Shown here in pieces: positions 1 to 6,695 of a DNA stretch of 8,077 bases. The notes below the pieces were generated by a model that ran no database searches, had not been told where the DNA came from, and saw only the letters and a program-made list of their open reading frames with translations. Every line of letters starts with the position of its first letter. Within the stretch, counting starts at the first letter, position 1. The position numbers were made by a program, and so were the translations under genes. The stretch is from Gammaproteobacteria bacterium (GTDB lineage: Bacteria > Pseudomonadota > Gammaproteobacteria > UBA9214), in the NCBI GenBank assembly GCA_020027635.1, contig JAHKKL010000061.1, positions 1 through 8,077 of the forward strand, in the 5' to 3' direction.

Positions 1-2
1 TA

Positions 3-473
3 CATACGCTCATCCGTCCCGAGCGCCTCGCTGCAGAGCAGATCGCCCTCAGCCGCTACGCGCTCCCCAAAGGCAGCAAGACCACCAACTGGCTCCGGAC
101 GACGGGGGGCATTGCCGGCGCGCCCTACGGCCTGGAGGCGGATGCCTTTGCCCCAGACGTCATCCGCGCCGCCTTTGTCGCGGCAGCCACCCCGTACCTG
201 CGCGCGTTCCGCCCGCTGGACGGGCTCGGCGCCCTGCTGGAGGAGACCGCGCGCCGGCGCCTTGACGCGCTCCCGCTGGCGGCCGTCGTGACGCAGCTCG
301 CTGCCATGGAGGCTGAGGAGTTGCTGGCACTCGTGCGCCACCTGCGCCCGCGGTTGGTGCCCGGCGAGGCGCCGCCGGCGCCCGCAGTGGCGGAGCGCCT
401 CGTGCAAATGGACGCGACGGAGCTGCAGGAGCTGGGGCGGCGCCTGCACGAGCGGCTCGCCGCGGAGGCCTGA
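3..473 (+). CDS. C-terminal part of an unrecognised protein with two helical repeats (5' end outside window)
   Basis: The frame is open from the first full codon (position 3) to TGA at 471-473, so this is the 3' end of a larger gene; the first ATG/GTG codons inside it are not credible starts. About 156 residues are visible. The first half contains a polar stretch (SRYALPKGSKTTNWLRTT) followed by GLEADAF, loosely like the segment that follows Toprim domains in some phage or plasmid nucleases; this is a weak impression, not an assignment. The C-terminal half is rich in Leu, Glu, Arg and Ala and is helical. It contains two similar segments (about 291-356 and 390-464) sharing the pattern L..M.A.EL..L.R.L..RL, which suggests an internal duplication or a coiled-coil tail. 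Codon use is strongly G/C-ending, which supports coding. No function is claimed. Confidence 0.75.
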   Translation, partial: HTLIRPERLAAEQIALSRYALPKGSKTTNWLRTTGGIAGAPYGLEADAFAPDVIRAAFVAAATPYLRAFRPLDGLGALLEETARRRLDALPLAAVVTQLAAMEAEELLALVRHLRPRLVPGEAPPAPAVAERLVQMDATELQELGRRLHERLAAEA

Positions 474-803
474 AAAGGCAGGCTAGGAGCAGGCGGGAGG
501 GCGTGCCCCAAAAAACTCTACGGGTCGCGTTTTTGCGCCAGCGCCCTGCCAGCCGCCTTCCCGCCCGCGGCTCCCCGTGGCTGGCCGCGGGCCGCCGTCA
601 ACCCCCCTGCCCGTGCGCCAGGTAAACCGCTCAAGCAGCGCTCGCAGCGGCGGTTCACGGCGCTGCGGGGGAAGCGCGGGGCGGGGCTGCCGCCCGCGGC
701 GTACGGCGGGCACAAGGCCGCCAGCGCGGCCTGGCGGCGGGGGGGCTGGCGGGGGGCGGCGAGCCTGCCGGGGTAGCTGAGAGGCCTGCGAGACTCGGGC
801 GGT
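474..803. other. Very G+C-rich intergenic stretch with several short hairpins
   Basis: No convincing gene is seen here. The short frames that are open encode Arg/Gly/Pro/Ala-rich strings typical of random G+C-rich DNA. Perfect inverted repeats visible include GCCCGCGG (563-570) with CCGCGGGC (585-592), GCCCGC (692-697) with GCGGGC (706-711), and GCCGCCAG (717-724) with CTGGCGGC (731-738) around a 6-base loop. One or more could terminate transcription of the upstream gene or be part of a structured untranslated region, but none is followed by a clear T-run. Such stems are also expected by chance at this base composition. Confidence 0.5.
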
Positions 804-845
804 CTGCGTCTCTCCAGGAGTTCGGAGAGGAGCGGTAAGACGCAG
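804..845. repeat. Imperfect hairpin upstream of the peptidase operon
   Basis: CTGCGTCT (804-811) pairs perfectly with AGACGCAG (838-845). Inside it CTCTCC (810-815) pairs with GGAGAG (824-829) across an 8-base loop. The two stems share two bases, so the folded form would be one long stem with an asymmetric bulge. It could be a transcribed structure or a protein-binding site; there is no T-tract to make it an intrinsic terminator. Confidence 0.5.
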
Positions 846-847
846 CG

Positions 848-871
848 TATAGGAAGGTATATAGGAAGTTT
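848..871. repeat. 12-bp tandem repeat, two copies
   Basis: TATAGGAAGGTA (848-859) is followed directly by TATAGGAAGTTT (860-871). The first nine bases are identical and the last three differ. The A+T-rich repeat sits between a hairpin and a nested palindrome in otherwise G+C-rich DNA. Two copies a little more than one helical turn apart could be an operator or iteron-like binding site. Its function is not known. Confidence 0.55.
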
Positions 872-875
872 GCGT

Positions 876-949
876 ATCCGCCTGTGAGTAGCATTGGAAC
901 AGTTATCAAACATGTTCGATAACACCTCGGTTGCTACTCACAGACGGAT
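876..949. repeat. Nested palindrome, 18-bp arms around a 22-bp near-palindrome
   Basis: The outer arm ATCCGCCTGTGAGTAGCA (876-893) matches the reverse complement of TGCTACTCACAGACGGAT (932-949) at 17 of 18 positions. Centred between the arms, positions 902-923 form a second palindrome: GTTATC, one base, AACATGTT, one base, GATAAC, with one mismatched pair. Read from either side the order is TGTGAGTAGCA, eight bases, GTTATC, one base, AACATG, so the two halves have identical spacing. This could be an operator for the downstream operon, a cruciform-forming site, or two abutted transposon ends. No flanking direct duplication is seen. Confidence 0.8.
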
Positions 950-1084
950 TTAAGAGCCTGAAAGTGCGTTGGTTCTCTGACTCTGTGACCCGGGGACACC
1001 GTGACTGATCCAGACAACTCTCCGGGATTTTAACGGTCTCAGGATGAAGCGTATGCGGCGAGACAGGGAGCATCAGGAAGCGCG
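950..1084. other. Leader region of the + strand peptidase operon
   Basis: No reading frame or clear promoter could be recognised in these bases. In the frame of the downstream gene a TAA lies at 1031-1033 and there is no ATG, GTG or TTG between it and the start at 1085, so the downstream gene cannot begin earlier. An AGGAAG ribosome-binding sequence lies at 1075-1080, four bases before the ATG. Confidence 0.5.
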
Positions 1085-3379
1085 ATGCCAAGCACGAATT
1101 TCCACCTGGCTCCACCACCGCAGACGGTGGACGGCCTGTTCGCGGTACCCATCGACATCCAGAGTATCAATGGCAGCCTGACATTTGACGCGTCCACGCA
1201 AACTGGCGAGGGCGATGTGACGCTGGGCTTCGTCGGCGGCGTGCAGGCTGGCAATCCCATCTTCGACCTGCGCCAGACCATCCTCGAAGCCTGGCTGGAC
1301 GGTGCAGCGTTCGCGGTCAGTGGACTCGGCTCCCATAACTTCGGCGGCGGCGCCCAGGCGGAATTGCGCATCCTGGAGCAGGTGCTGGCGGCAGGCTCGA
1401 GCCATACCCTGCGCCTGCGTTACAGCCTGGGGATTCCACAGGCCTCGACGGCCGGCTCCTACCAGCCGCAGTTGCAGTGGAGCAGCGGCCCGCGTCTCAC
1501 CTTCAACTTCGGGTTCACCGACCTGGGTCCCGGTCGCTACCTGGAAGCCTGGGTGCCCGCCAACCTGATCTTTGACCAATTCGAGATAACGCTGGAGCTG
1601 CGCCTGCTCAACACAGCGGTAGCACATAGCATCATCTGCAACGGCGCGGTCACCGTCCTGGGCGCCAACCAGTGGCGCGTGCAATGGCCAGCGCACAGCA
1701 GCGCGCTGACCACCTTGCTCGAGCTACGTGCCGCGGACACGCTCGTGCAGGTGAGCGATAGTGTCGTGCTGCCGGTTTCCGGCGCTACGGTCTCGGTCGA
1801 GGCCTGGAAGCTCACCACCAGCGGCGTGGATTTGGCGGCACAGGTCAATAACATTAAGAGCTATCTGACTGCTAATGAAAACAACGTTGGCCCCTTTGCG
1901 CACGGCAATCGCTTCATCGCCTTCTTCCACACCGGCGGTATGGAGTATGACGGTGGCACCACCACCGGTACTGGCCCGCTACGCCACGAAACGTTCCACA
2001 GCTGGTGGGGACGAGGGCTCAAGCCGGCGAGCCATCCAGACGGCTGGTGGGACGAAGCCTGGACTGAATACAACATGGCCGGCGGGACCGGCAGTACCCC
2101 GTTCAGCTTCGCCGATCCGCCGACGGAGCTGAGCCAGCGCAATCCGTGGGCACGCTTCACACCCAGCGGCGCTTACAGTGCCGGGCGCGAGTTCTTCGAA
2201 GGGCTGGCCCAGCTCATGAGCGCCGCCAATCTGAAGGCTTTCATGGACGAGTTCTATCAGCAGCGCCGTGGTACGCTGGTCACGACTGCCGCACTGGAGG
2301 CGCACCTGCTGGCACGCAGCGGCCATGCCACCGTCGTGGATGCCTTCCATCGCTTCGTGTACGGCTTCGGCGACACAGGCAGTGCGCCAGACCTGTGGCT
2401 ACAGGATGCCGCAGCCCACACCGGCGCAGACTACTGGAGCGGAGATTTCTGGGATTCGCCGGACCTGTGGGTACGCCACGCCGATGATGGCGGGCTGACG
2501 CACCAGAACCCCGAGTACGGCCAGGACAACTGGTTCTACGCACGCGTGCGCAACCGCGGCGGTCTGGCCCGGCATTTCGCCGTCAGCTTCAACGTCAAGT
2601 CCTTCGCCGGCTTCCAGTTCGTCTACCCTGCGGACTTCCTGCCCTGCACGAGCGCAGTGGCGGATTTCGAGCTCGGCCCTGGGGACATACGCGTGGTCAA
2701 GGCACGCTGGCCGGCGGCTCTCGTACCGCCCGAGGGCACCCACGCCTGCCTGCTGGCTGCGGCCATCGCTCGCTCCGATCATCCTGCCGCGGGGCTGCAC
2801 GTGTGGGAATACAACAATCTTGCGCAAAAAAACCTGACCGTCGTCGATCTGTCGCCCGGCGACTGGATTGTGCTGCCGCTCTCCATCGCGAACCGTCGGC
2901 GCGCTCTGTGGCCCTGGTTCGACCTTGTAGTGGTGCGTCCGCAGGGCTTCGAGGCGCTGACGAGCGAGCTGCTGGTGCCCGAGCCCGCCATCCTACGGCG
3001 GTGGCCATGGCACTCCGACAGCGTGCGCCGCGCCTTCCCTCAGCAGCCCAGGGTGTTGCCCGCAGCCGTGCTGTTGGAGTGCGGGGGTGATCAGCCGCAG
3101 CATGACATCGGCTATACGCCCTGGACTTCGCGCCATCCCCCGCCAGCGTTGGCCGCACGTTTCAAGGTGGCGAAGGCGGAGCCCTTCCCGGCCGGGGGCC
3201 GGGGCCGCCTGCAACTGTCGCTGCCGCGCAACGAGGATCTGCTGCTCGGGTGGCGCGTGCAAGTACCACAGGAGGCCCAGCACGGTAGCCGTCTGCGTCT
3301 GCATCTGGTGTTGTGCAACCGGCTCTCTCGCACACCGCTTGGCGGCATCGCTCTGGAAATCTGCGTAGACAGGAGGTAG
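1085..3379 (+). CDS. M1-like gluzincin metallopeptidase with C-terminal CARDB-like and beta-sandwich domains
   Basis: This 764-aa protein is a probable zinc aminopeptidase or endopeptidase of the M1 (gluzincin) type. Residues 301-305 are HETFH and Glu324 follows after exactly 18 residues in the context WWDEAWTEY, giving the HExxH-x18-E zinc site. GGMEY at 284-288 occupies the place of the M1 substrate-binding GxMEN box, and Tyr364 (AYSAG) is a candidate for the catalytic tyrosine, although it lies closer to Glu324 than in classical M1 enzymes. The N-terminal 250 residues are beta-rich, as in M1 N-terminal domains. Residues about 460-590 (DLWVRHADDGG to NNLAQKNL) look like a CARDB/Ig-type module, and the rest is another beta-rich domain. 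No signal peptide or membrane segment is seen and no earlier start is possible, which is odd beside exported neighbours. The stop codon lies directly after the next gene's Shine-Dalgarno sequence, so the two are probably coupled. The family call is strong; the substrate is unknown. Confidence 0.85.
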   Translation: MPSTNFHLAPPPQTVDGLFAVPIDIQSINGSLTFDASTQTGEGDVTLGFVGGVQAGNPIFDLRQTILEAWLDGAAFAVSGLGSHNFGGGAQAELRILEQVLAAGSSHTLRLRYSLGIPQASTAGSYQPQLQWSSGPRLTFNFGFTDLGPGRYLEAWVPANLIFDQFEITLELRLLNTAVAHSIICNGAVTVLGANQWRVQWPAHSSALTTLLELRAADTLVQVSDSVVLPVSGATVSVEAWKLTTSGVDLAAQVNNIKSYLTANENNVGPFAHGNRFIAFFHTGGMEYDGGTTTGTGPLRHETFHSWWGRGLKPASHPDGWWDEAWTEYNMAGGTGSTPFSFADPPTELSQRNPWARFTPSGAYSAGREFFEGLAQLMSAANLKAFMDEFYQQRRGTLVTTAALEAHLLARSGHATVVDAFHRFVYGFGDTGSAPDLWLQDAAAHTGADYWSGDFWDSPDLWVRHADDGGLTHQNPEYGQDNWFYARVRNRGGLARHFAVSFNVKSFAGFQFVYPADFLPCTSAVADFELGPGDIRVVKARWPAALVPPEGTHACLLAAAIARSDHPAAGLHVWEYNNLAQKNLTVVDLSPGDWIVLPLSIANRRRALWPWFDLVVVRPQGFEALTSELLVPEPAILRRWPWHSDSVRRAFPQQPRVLPAAVLLECGGDQPQHDIGYTPWTSRHPPPALAARFKVAKAEPFPAGGRGRLQLSLPRNEDLLLGWRVQVPQEAQHGSRLRLHLVLCNRLSRTPLGGIALEICVDRR
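3371..3376 (+). promoter_or_regulatory. Ribosome-binding site abutting the upstream stop codon
   Basis: AGGAGG at 3371-3376 immediately precedes the TAG stop (3377-3379) of the peptidase gene and lies nine bases before the ATG of the histidine phosphatase gene. Ribosomes ending the first gene cover this site, which suggests translational coupling and fixes the 3386 start. Confidence 0.8.
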
Positions 3380-3385
3380 ACCGCC

Positions 3386-3925
3386 ATGGCGCAGCTTCAG
3401 ACTACTCAGCGGCTGGCGCTGGTCGCAGCAGGCCTGGTGGCCGCAATGCTCATCGGGGTGGTGCTGTGGGTGCTGTGCTTTGCGCAGACCACCGTGCTCC
3501 TGGTCAGGCATGCGGATCGCGTGCCCGGCGAGGACGCCTTGAGCGCCGCCGGCCTGGCGCGTGCGCAGGCTCTCGTGCACGTCGCCACCAAGGCTGGCGT
3601 GAGCGCCATCTACCATAGTGAAGCGCTGCGCACCCAGCAAACCGCACAGCCGCTGGCCACCGCCTTAGGCCTGACGCCGACGCAGCTTCCTGCGACGAAC
3701 ACGCAGGCCCTGGCAGACGATATCTATACGCAGCACTATGGCCAGACTGTCCTGGTCGTAGGCCACAGCAACACCGTGCCACAGATCATCGCTGCACTGG
3801 GCGGCCCCGCGCTACCGTCTATCGACGATAACGAGTTCGATAACCTGTTCGTGGTCACTATTTGCCACTGCAAGCGCCGGCCGGTCAAGGTGATCAACCT
3901 GCAGTACAGCGCGGTTTCTCCTTGA
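3386..3925 (+). CDS. Membrane-anchored histidine phosphatase (phosphoglycerate mutase-like family)
   Basis: This 179-aa protein is a short branch of the histidine phosphatase superfamily, which transfers a phosphoryl group through a phospho-histidine. The catalytic RH motif is Arg41-His42 in LLVRHADR. The conserved Arg of the SEALRTQQTA helix is Arg82, and the second His is His127 in VVGHSNTVP. An acidic segment (DDNEFDN, about 147-153) follows, where the family often has its acid/base residue. Residues about 10-33 form one hydrophobic segment (LALVAAGLVAAMLIGVVLWVL), with little charge before it; this predicts an uncleaved anchor with the phosphatase domain outside the cytoplasm. The length is close to SixA-like and other short members. 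The gene lies six bases after the peptidase gene. Its substrate (phosphoprotein, phospholipid, sugar phosphate or other) cannot be told from the sequence. Confidence 0.88.
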   Translation: MAQLQTTQRLALVAAGLVAAMLIGVVLWVLCFAQTTVLLVRHADRVPGEDALSAAGLARAQALVHVATKAGVSAIYHSEALRTQQTAQPLATALGLTPTQLPATNTQALADDIYTQHYGQTVLVVGHSNTVPQIIAALGGPALPSIDDNEFDNLFVVTICHCKRRPVKVINLQYSAVSP

Positions 3926-3957
3926 GGATCTATAGGGAGTCGACCACCACTTCGATA

Positions 3958-4000
3958 TAAGGAGGTGCCGATGCAGGTTCTGTCGCCATTGCTCATCTGA
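3958..4000 (+). promoter_or_regulatory. Nine-codon ORF behind a perfect Shine-Dalgarno sequence (candidate leader peptide)
   Basis: TAAGGAGGTG (3958-3967) is a 10-base perfect complement of the usual 16S rRNA 3' end. It is placed correctly for ATG at 3971, which opens MQVLSPLLI and stops at TGA 3998-4000. The stop itself sits in TGAGGTG, a weaker ribosome site for an ATG at 4010 that is in frame with the downstream metzincin. The arrangement suggests a translated leader or a ribosome-loading device before the metzincin gene. It could also be the start of a decayed gene. No attenuator hairpin was identified. Confidence 0.45.
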
Positions 4001-4084
4001 GGTGCCTGGATGATCGCGTTCTGGTCCGCGTCGATGCTCGGCATGCGCCACACCGCATGTGCGTGCGCCCTTTGTGACTACAGT

Positions 4085-4090
4085 AAGGAG
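4085..4090 (+). promoter_or_regulatory. Ribosome-binding site that selects the metzincin start at 4097
   Basis: AAGGAG at 4085-4090 lies six bases before ATG 4097. The frame is also open from an ATG at 4010, but that longer start adds 29 residues with several Cys and His that do not look like a leader. Starting at 4097 places a standard signal peptide at the N-terminus. Confidence 0.8.
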
Positions 4091-4096
4091 AGAACT

Positions 4097-5899
4097 ATGA
4101 AACTCACGTATACTTCCATACTGGTGTGTGCTCTGCTGTTGGGAGCACGGGCCTATGCCGCCCCGACATGTCCGACGGGTGCCCTGGCGACCGCCAAGGG
4201 CCAACGCCTCTTTCTCTACTTCCCGACGGCAGATGACGCCACGTACCCAGAGCACGGCACTGCCGGGGTCAACACCTCCCCTCTGCGGGCTTTCGATGTG
4301 GCCAATCTGGACTCTGGCATCGGCACGACGGCGCAGTTACGTGACCGCATCTTTGATTTCGTCACCGATGACTATTGCGAATTCAGCGTCAAAGTCGAGA
4401 CCTTCACGAACATGCCGCCGCAGACAGATCCACGCTGGCAGATCGTCGGTATTGGCAGCGACGGGAGCGGGATAGGCCTGTTCGGCGAGGCACAGGCAGT
4501 GGACACAGGCGACGCTGACCCCCAGGACTTCGCCCGGGTCTGGTCGAACGCCTTCGGCGAAGAATTCGGGGGTGCCGGCGGCGCCCTGAATGGGGCGAAC
4601 TCGACCCTGGAGCGCTGGGCCACCGCCATCGGCCACACGGTGGCCCACGAGGCGGCACACAACTACGGTGCCGCCCATGGGCACTCGGCGCCGCGTCCAG
4701 CCAGCAGCGAGGATGAGCAGAACAACCATATCATGGCCACCGGCAGTACCGGCTTGACAGGAGAAATGCGGGCGGGCCGCAATCGGCACTTTAGCGATCG
4801 AGAATACGAGATTCTCGCCCACAATCTGGGGCTGAACATCAAGACGCTGACGAATTGGGACTTTGTGAACCCCAACGATACCGATGCCAACAAGCTGCGC
4901 CTACGCTTGCTGGCCAGTACGGCGACACTGACCCTGGGGTGGTTCTACAACGGCAGTCTCAGTCCGTGGACCAACCCGACGGTCACAAGCCTGGGCACCA
5001 CGCGGGTCTTCCAGGGGACGACGTTCAACGAATTCGATCTCGAATTCTCGGTTGCCAAGGCCTGGAGCGGGGGCGCCAACGGCGTTGCCCCGGCGGGCGT
5101 CAAGTTCCACGTGGGTGCGAGCTTCACGGAGTCCGGCACCATCATCGTGTTTGACGCCAAGCTGTTCAACGGCGCCACCCAACTGCCGTTGTTCCCGCGG
5201 CTGTTTAGCTTCGACGCCGGCACGGCTGATCTCGGCACGGGTGATTTCACCGTGCGCATGTTCAATATGGCTCCAGACCGTGGGCCACTGCTCCTGCGCC
5301 GTCTGGAACTCGTGCGTGTGCCGCGCATGGTGCATATCGACGCGATGGTGTCGGAGGCTCGCCTCGTCGGGCACAATGGGGTTCCCATCCAGCCGCACGG
5401 GCGTCGTGTGGTGATGCGGGAGCGGCGGGTGCAAGCGAGTACCACGGTCTCAATCGGCCGACTCGCAGAGAAACGCAGCGTTGATATCGTCTACGGGGAG
5501 CGCGATTGCCCACCGAAATCCATTGGCTCCAGACGCGCCTCGCACGATGCGCCGCAGCGCGACACGAGCTTTGCAGACACAAATCGTGGCGAGCTAAAAT
5601 ATTGCCATCGCGGCAATGCCCTGAGCCTGTTCCCGGTGACGTACACTTATCTGATCGCCACGGTCGTGGATCCCAGAGCAAAGTATTGGGACCCGGCACG
5701 GCGGCAGTTCGTGAGCGGTCCCCTCGAACAGAAGGTGTTGCATCAGATTGGCGGTTTCATGCCAGACTTCAATAAGAATGGCGTCGATGACCTGATAGAC
5801 ATCCGGCGTGGGCGGTCCAAAGACAGCAACAAGAACGGCGTTCCCGATGAGGTCGAGCGCCGCTGGCGTCACGACCGCTCTGGCCCGCAGAGCCGGTAA
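4097..5899 (+). CDS. Secreted metzincin-type zinc metallopeptidase with C-terminal calcium-binding repeats
   Basis: This 600-aa protein begins with a signal peptide (MKLTYTSILVCALLLGARAYA, cleavage likely after AYA near residue 21). The catalytic domain spans roughly residues 22-250. Residues 184-194 are HEAAHNYGAAH, the full metzincin zinc signature HExxHxxGxxH with catalytic Glu185, and Met213 in HIMATG fits the Met-turn. A beta-rich region follows (about 255-410), then a basic linker-like region with four Cys or so, of uncertain fold. The C-terminus carries two calcium-loop repeats, DFNKNGVDD (557-565) and DSNKNGVPDE (576-585), 19 residues apart, like dockerin or thrombospondin type 3 repeats. 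Metzincins of this kind (M10/M12/M43 and relatives) are extracellular endopeptidases; the exact family is not clear. The next gene starts nine bases after the stop. Alternatively the C-terminal repeats could be a cell-surface attachment or folding element rather than a dockerin. Confidence 0.87.
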   Translation: MKLTYTSILVCALLLGARAYAAPTCPTGALATAKGQRLFLYFPTADDATYPEHGTAGVNTSPLRAFDVANLDSGIGTTAQLRDRIFDFVTDDYCEFSVKVETFTNMPPQTDPRWQIVGIGSDGSGIGLFGEAQAVDTGDADPQDFARVWSNAFGEEFGGAGGALNGANSTLERWATAIGHTVAHEAAHNYGAAHGHSAPRPASSEDEQNNHIMATGSTGLTGEMRAGRNRHFSDREYEILAHNLGLNIKTLTNWDFVNPNDTDANKLRLRLLASTATLTLGWFYNGSLSPWTNPTVTSLGTTRVFQGTTFNEFDLEFSVAKAWSGGANGVAPAGVKFHVGASFTESGTIIVFDAKLFNGATQLPLFPRLFSFDAGTADLGTGDFTVRMFNMAPDRGPLLLRRLELVRVPRMVHIDAMVSEARLVGHNGVPIQPHGRRVVMRERRVQASTTVSIGRLAEKRSVDIVYGERDCPPKSIGSRRASHDAPQRDTSFADTNRGELKYCHRGNALSLFPVTYTYLIATVVDPRAKYWDPARRQFVSGPLEQKVLHQIGGFMPDFNKNGVDDLIDIRRGRSKDSNKNGVPDEVERRWRHDRSGPQSR

Positions 5900-5908
5900 G
5901 GGAGGAAT

Positions 5909-6586
5909 ATGGTACGATTACGACAGCACGGCGCCTGGCTGGTGACCCTGACTCTGTGGGTCTGCGTGTTGTCCTCCGTCTTGCCGGGACAGGTGACAGC
6001 TATGGACTACGACTCGATCGCCTTCGAGTGCCTGATTGCCGCCGCCGACACGATCGTGCTTGGCCGGGCGGAGAGGCATCCGTCTGGCGCATACCAGGTA
6101 GAAGTGACGGAGGTGGTGGCGGGGGAGCGTCTGACCGGACCGCTGCAGTTCGAGGTCTCGCCCTGGCAGGGCCCGGCGACGCAGCCGTCAGGTACCGCGC
6201 TGCTATTCCTGCGGCGCCCAGCCGGCAAGCCAAACTTTGAAGTAGTCGGGCCCTCCGCCGAAGGCTGGCTGCCGGTCCAGGATGAGCGCGTGCGCCTGGC
6301 TGGCATTGCCATGCGCGACGGGCCAGGGCCCGCGGTGCCGCGTGATGCACCGCAACTGGCACTGGCCCCCCTGGTGGACGCGCTACGTGCGCTGGACGCC
6401 TGCGTCAAGTGGAGCCGCGATCCGGAGCACGCGCGCGTGCGCGCGACATTGGTGTGCGACGAGGACAGACTCAAGGCCGTCAGGCAACAGTCGACGGTGT
6501 CCGCGTATCTCGTCACAGCCGCGGTGCGGGCAAGCGCGGGCGAGGGGATACCCTGCCTGGCCGTCGCTGCTCCCCGTCCGCGGTGA
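5909..6586 (+). CDS. Small exported protein of unknown function (possibly OB/NTR-like)
   Basis: This 225-aa protein has an N-terminal signal peptide (basic MVRLRQ, hydrophobic core to about residue 27, cleavage near VTA at about 31). The mature part begins with a segment around FECLIAAADTIVLGRAE followed by a strand pattern YQVEVTEVVAGE and a Pro/Gly-separated strand TALLFLRR. That order (Cys-containing start, a buried IVLGR strand, then V-x-V-x-E-V strands) resembles NTR/TIMP-like OB folds in bacterial secreted proteins, but the impression is weak. The C-terminal third is helical and carries three further Cys, one near the C-terminus. The GGAGG site lies directly behind the metzincin stop, so the two are probably co-translated. 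A role as inhibitor, chaperone or partner of the metzincin is a context-based guess. Confidence 0.75.
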   Translation: MVRLRQHGAWLVTLTLWVCVLSSVLPGQVTAMDYDSIAFECLIAAADTIVLGRAERHPSGAYQVEVTEVVAGERLTGPLQFEVSPWQGPATQPSGTALLFLRRPAGKPNFEVVGPSAEGWLPVQDERVRLAGIAMRDGPGPAVPRDAPQLALAPLVDALRALDACVKWSRDPEHARVRATLVCDEDRLKAVRQQSTVSAYLVTAAVRASAGEGIPCLAVAAPRPR

Positions 6587-6651
6587 CCAAGCGAAACGGC
6601 CTCGCTCAATTTATCGGAGGGCGGGGCCGCACTGCTTGGGACCTCGTCTGC

Positions 6652-6695
6652 GGGGGTGGCCGACGCCATGATCAAGGCCGAACCCCCCACTTTTT
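6652..6695 (+). terminator. Probable intrinsic terminator between convergent units
   Basis: GGGGGT (6652-6657) and GGCC (6658-6661) pair with GGCC (6676-6679) and ACCCCC (6682-6687), with a 2-base bulge on the right side. Three bases later comes TTTTT (6691-6695). This fits an intrinsic terminator for the + strand operon ending at 6586. It overlaps the last codons of the convergent JAMM gene. Confidence 0.6.

Noticed and set aside
577..780. A + strand open frame of 67 codons in the G+C-rich spacer
   Set aside because: The product is almost entirely Arg/Gly/Pro/Ser/Ala with no ribosome site. It is expected by chance in DNA of this composition.
902..923. LexA-type SOS box in the central palindrome
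   Set aside because: The AACATGTT core has only two bases between half-sites, which does not match the spacing of the Gram-positive CGAAC-N4-GTTCG type box.
804..949. Retron or reverse-transcriptase-associated RNA
   Set aside because: The stems look suggestive, but no reverse transcriptase gene is present in the window.
4010..4096. N-terminal extension of the metzincin from ATG 4010
   Set aside because: It would bury the signal peptide behind 29 residues, while ATG 4097 has a well-placed AAGGAG site and begins a standard signal sequence.
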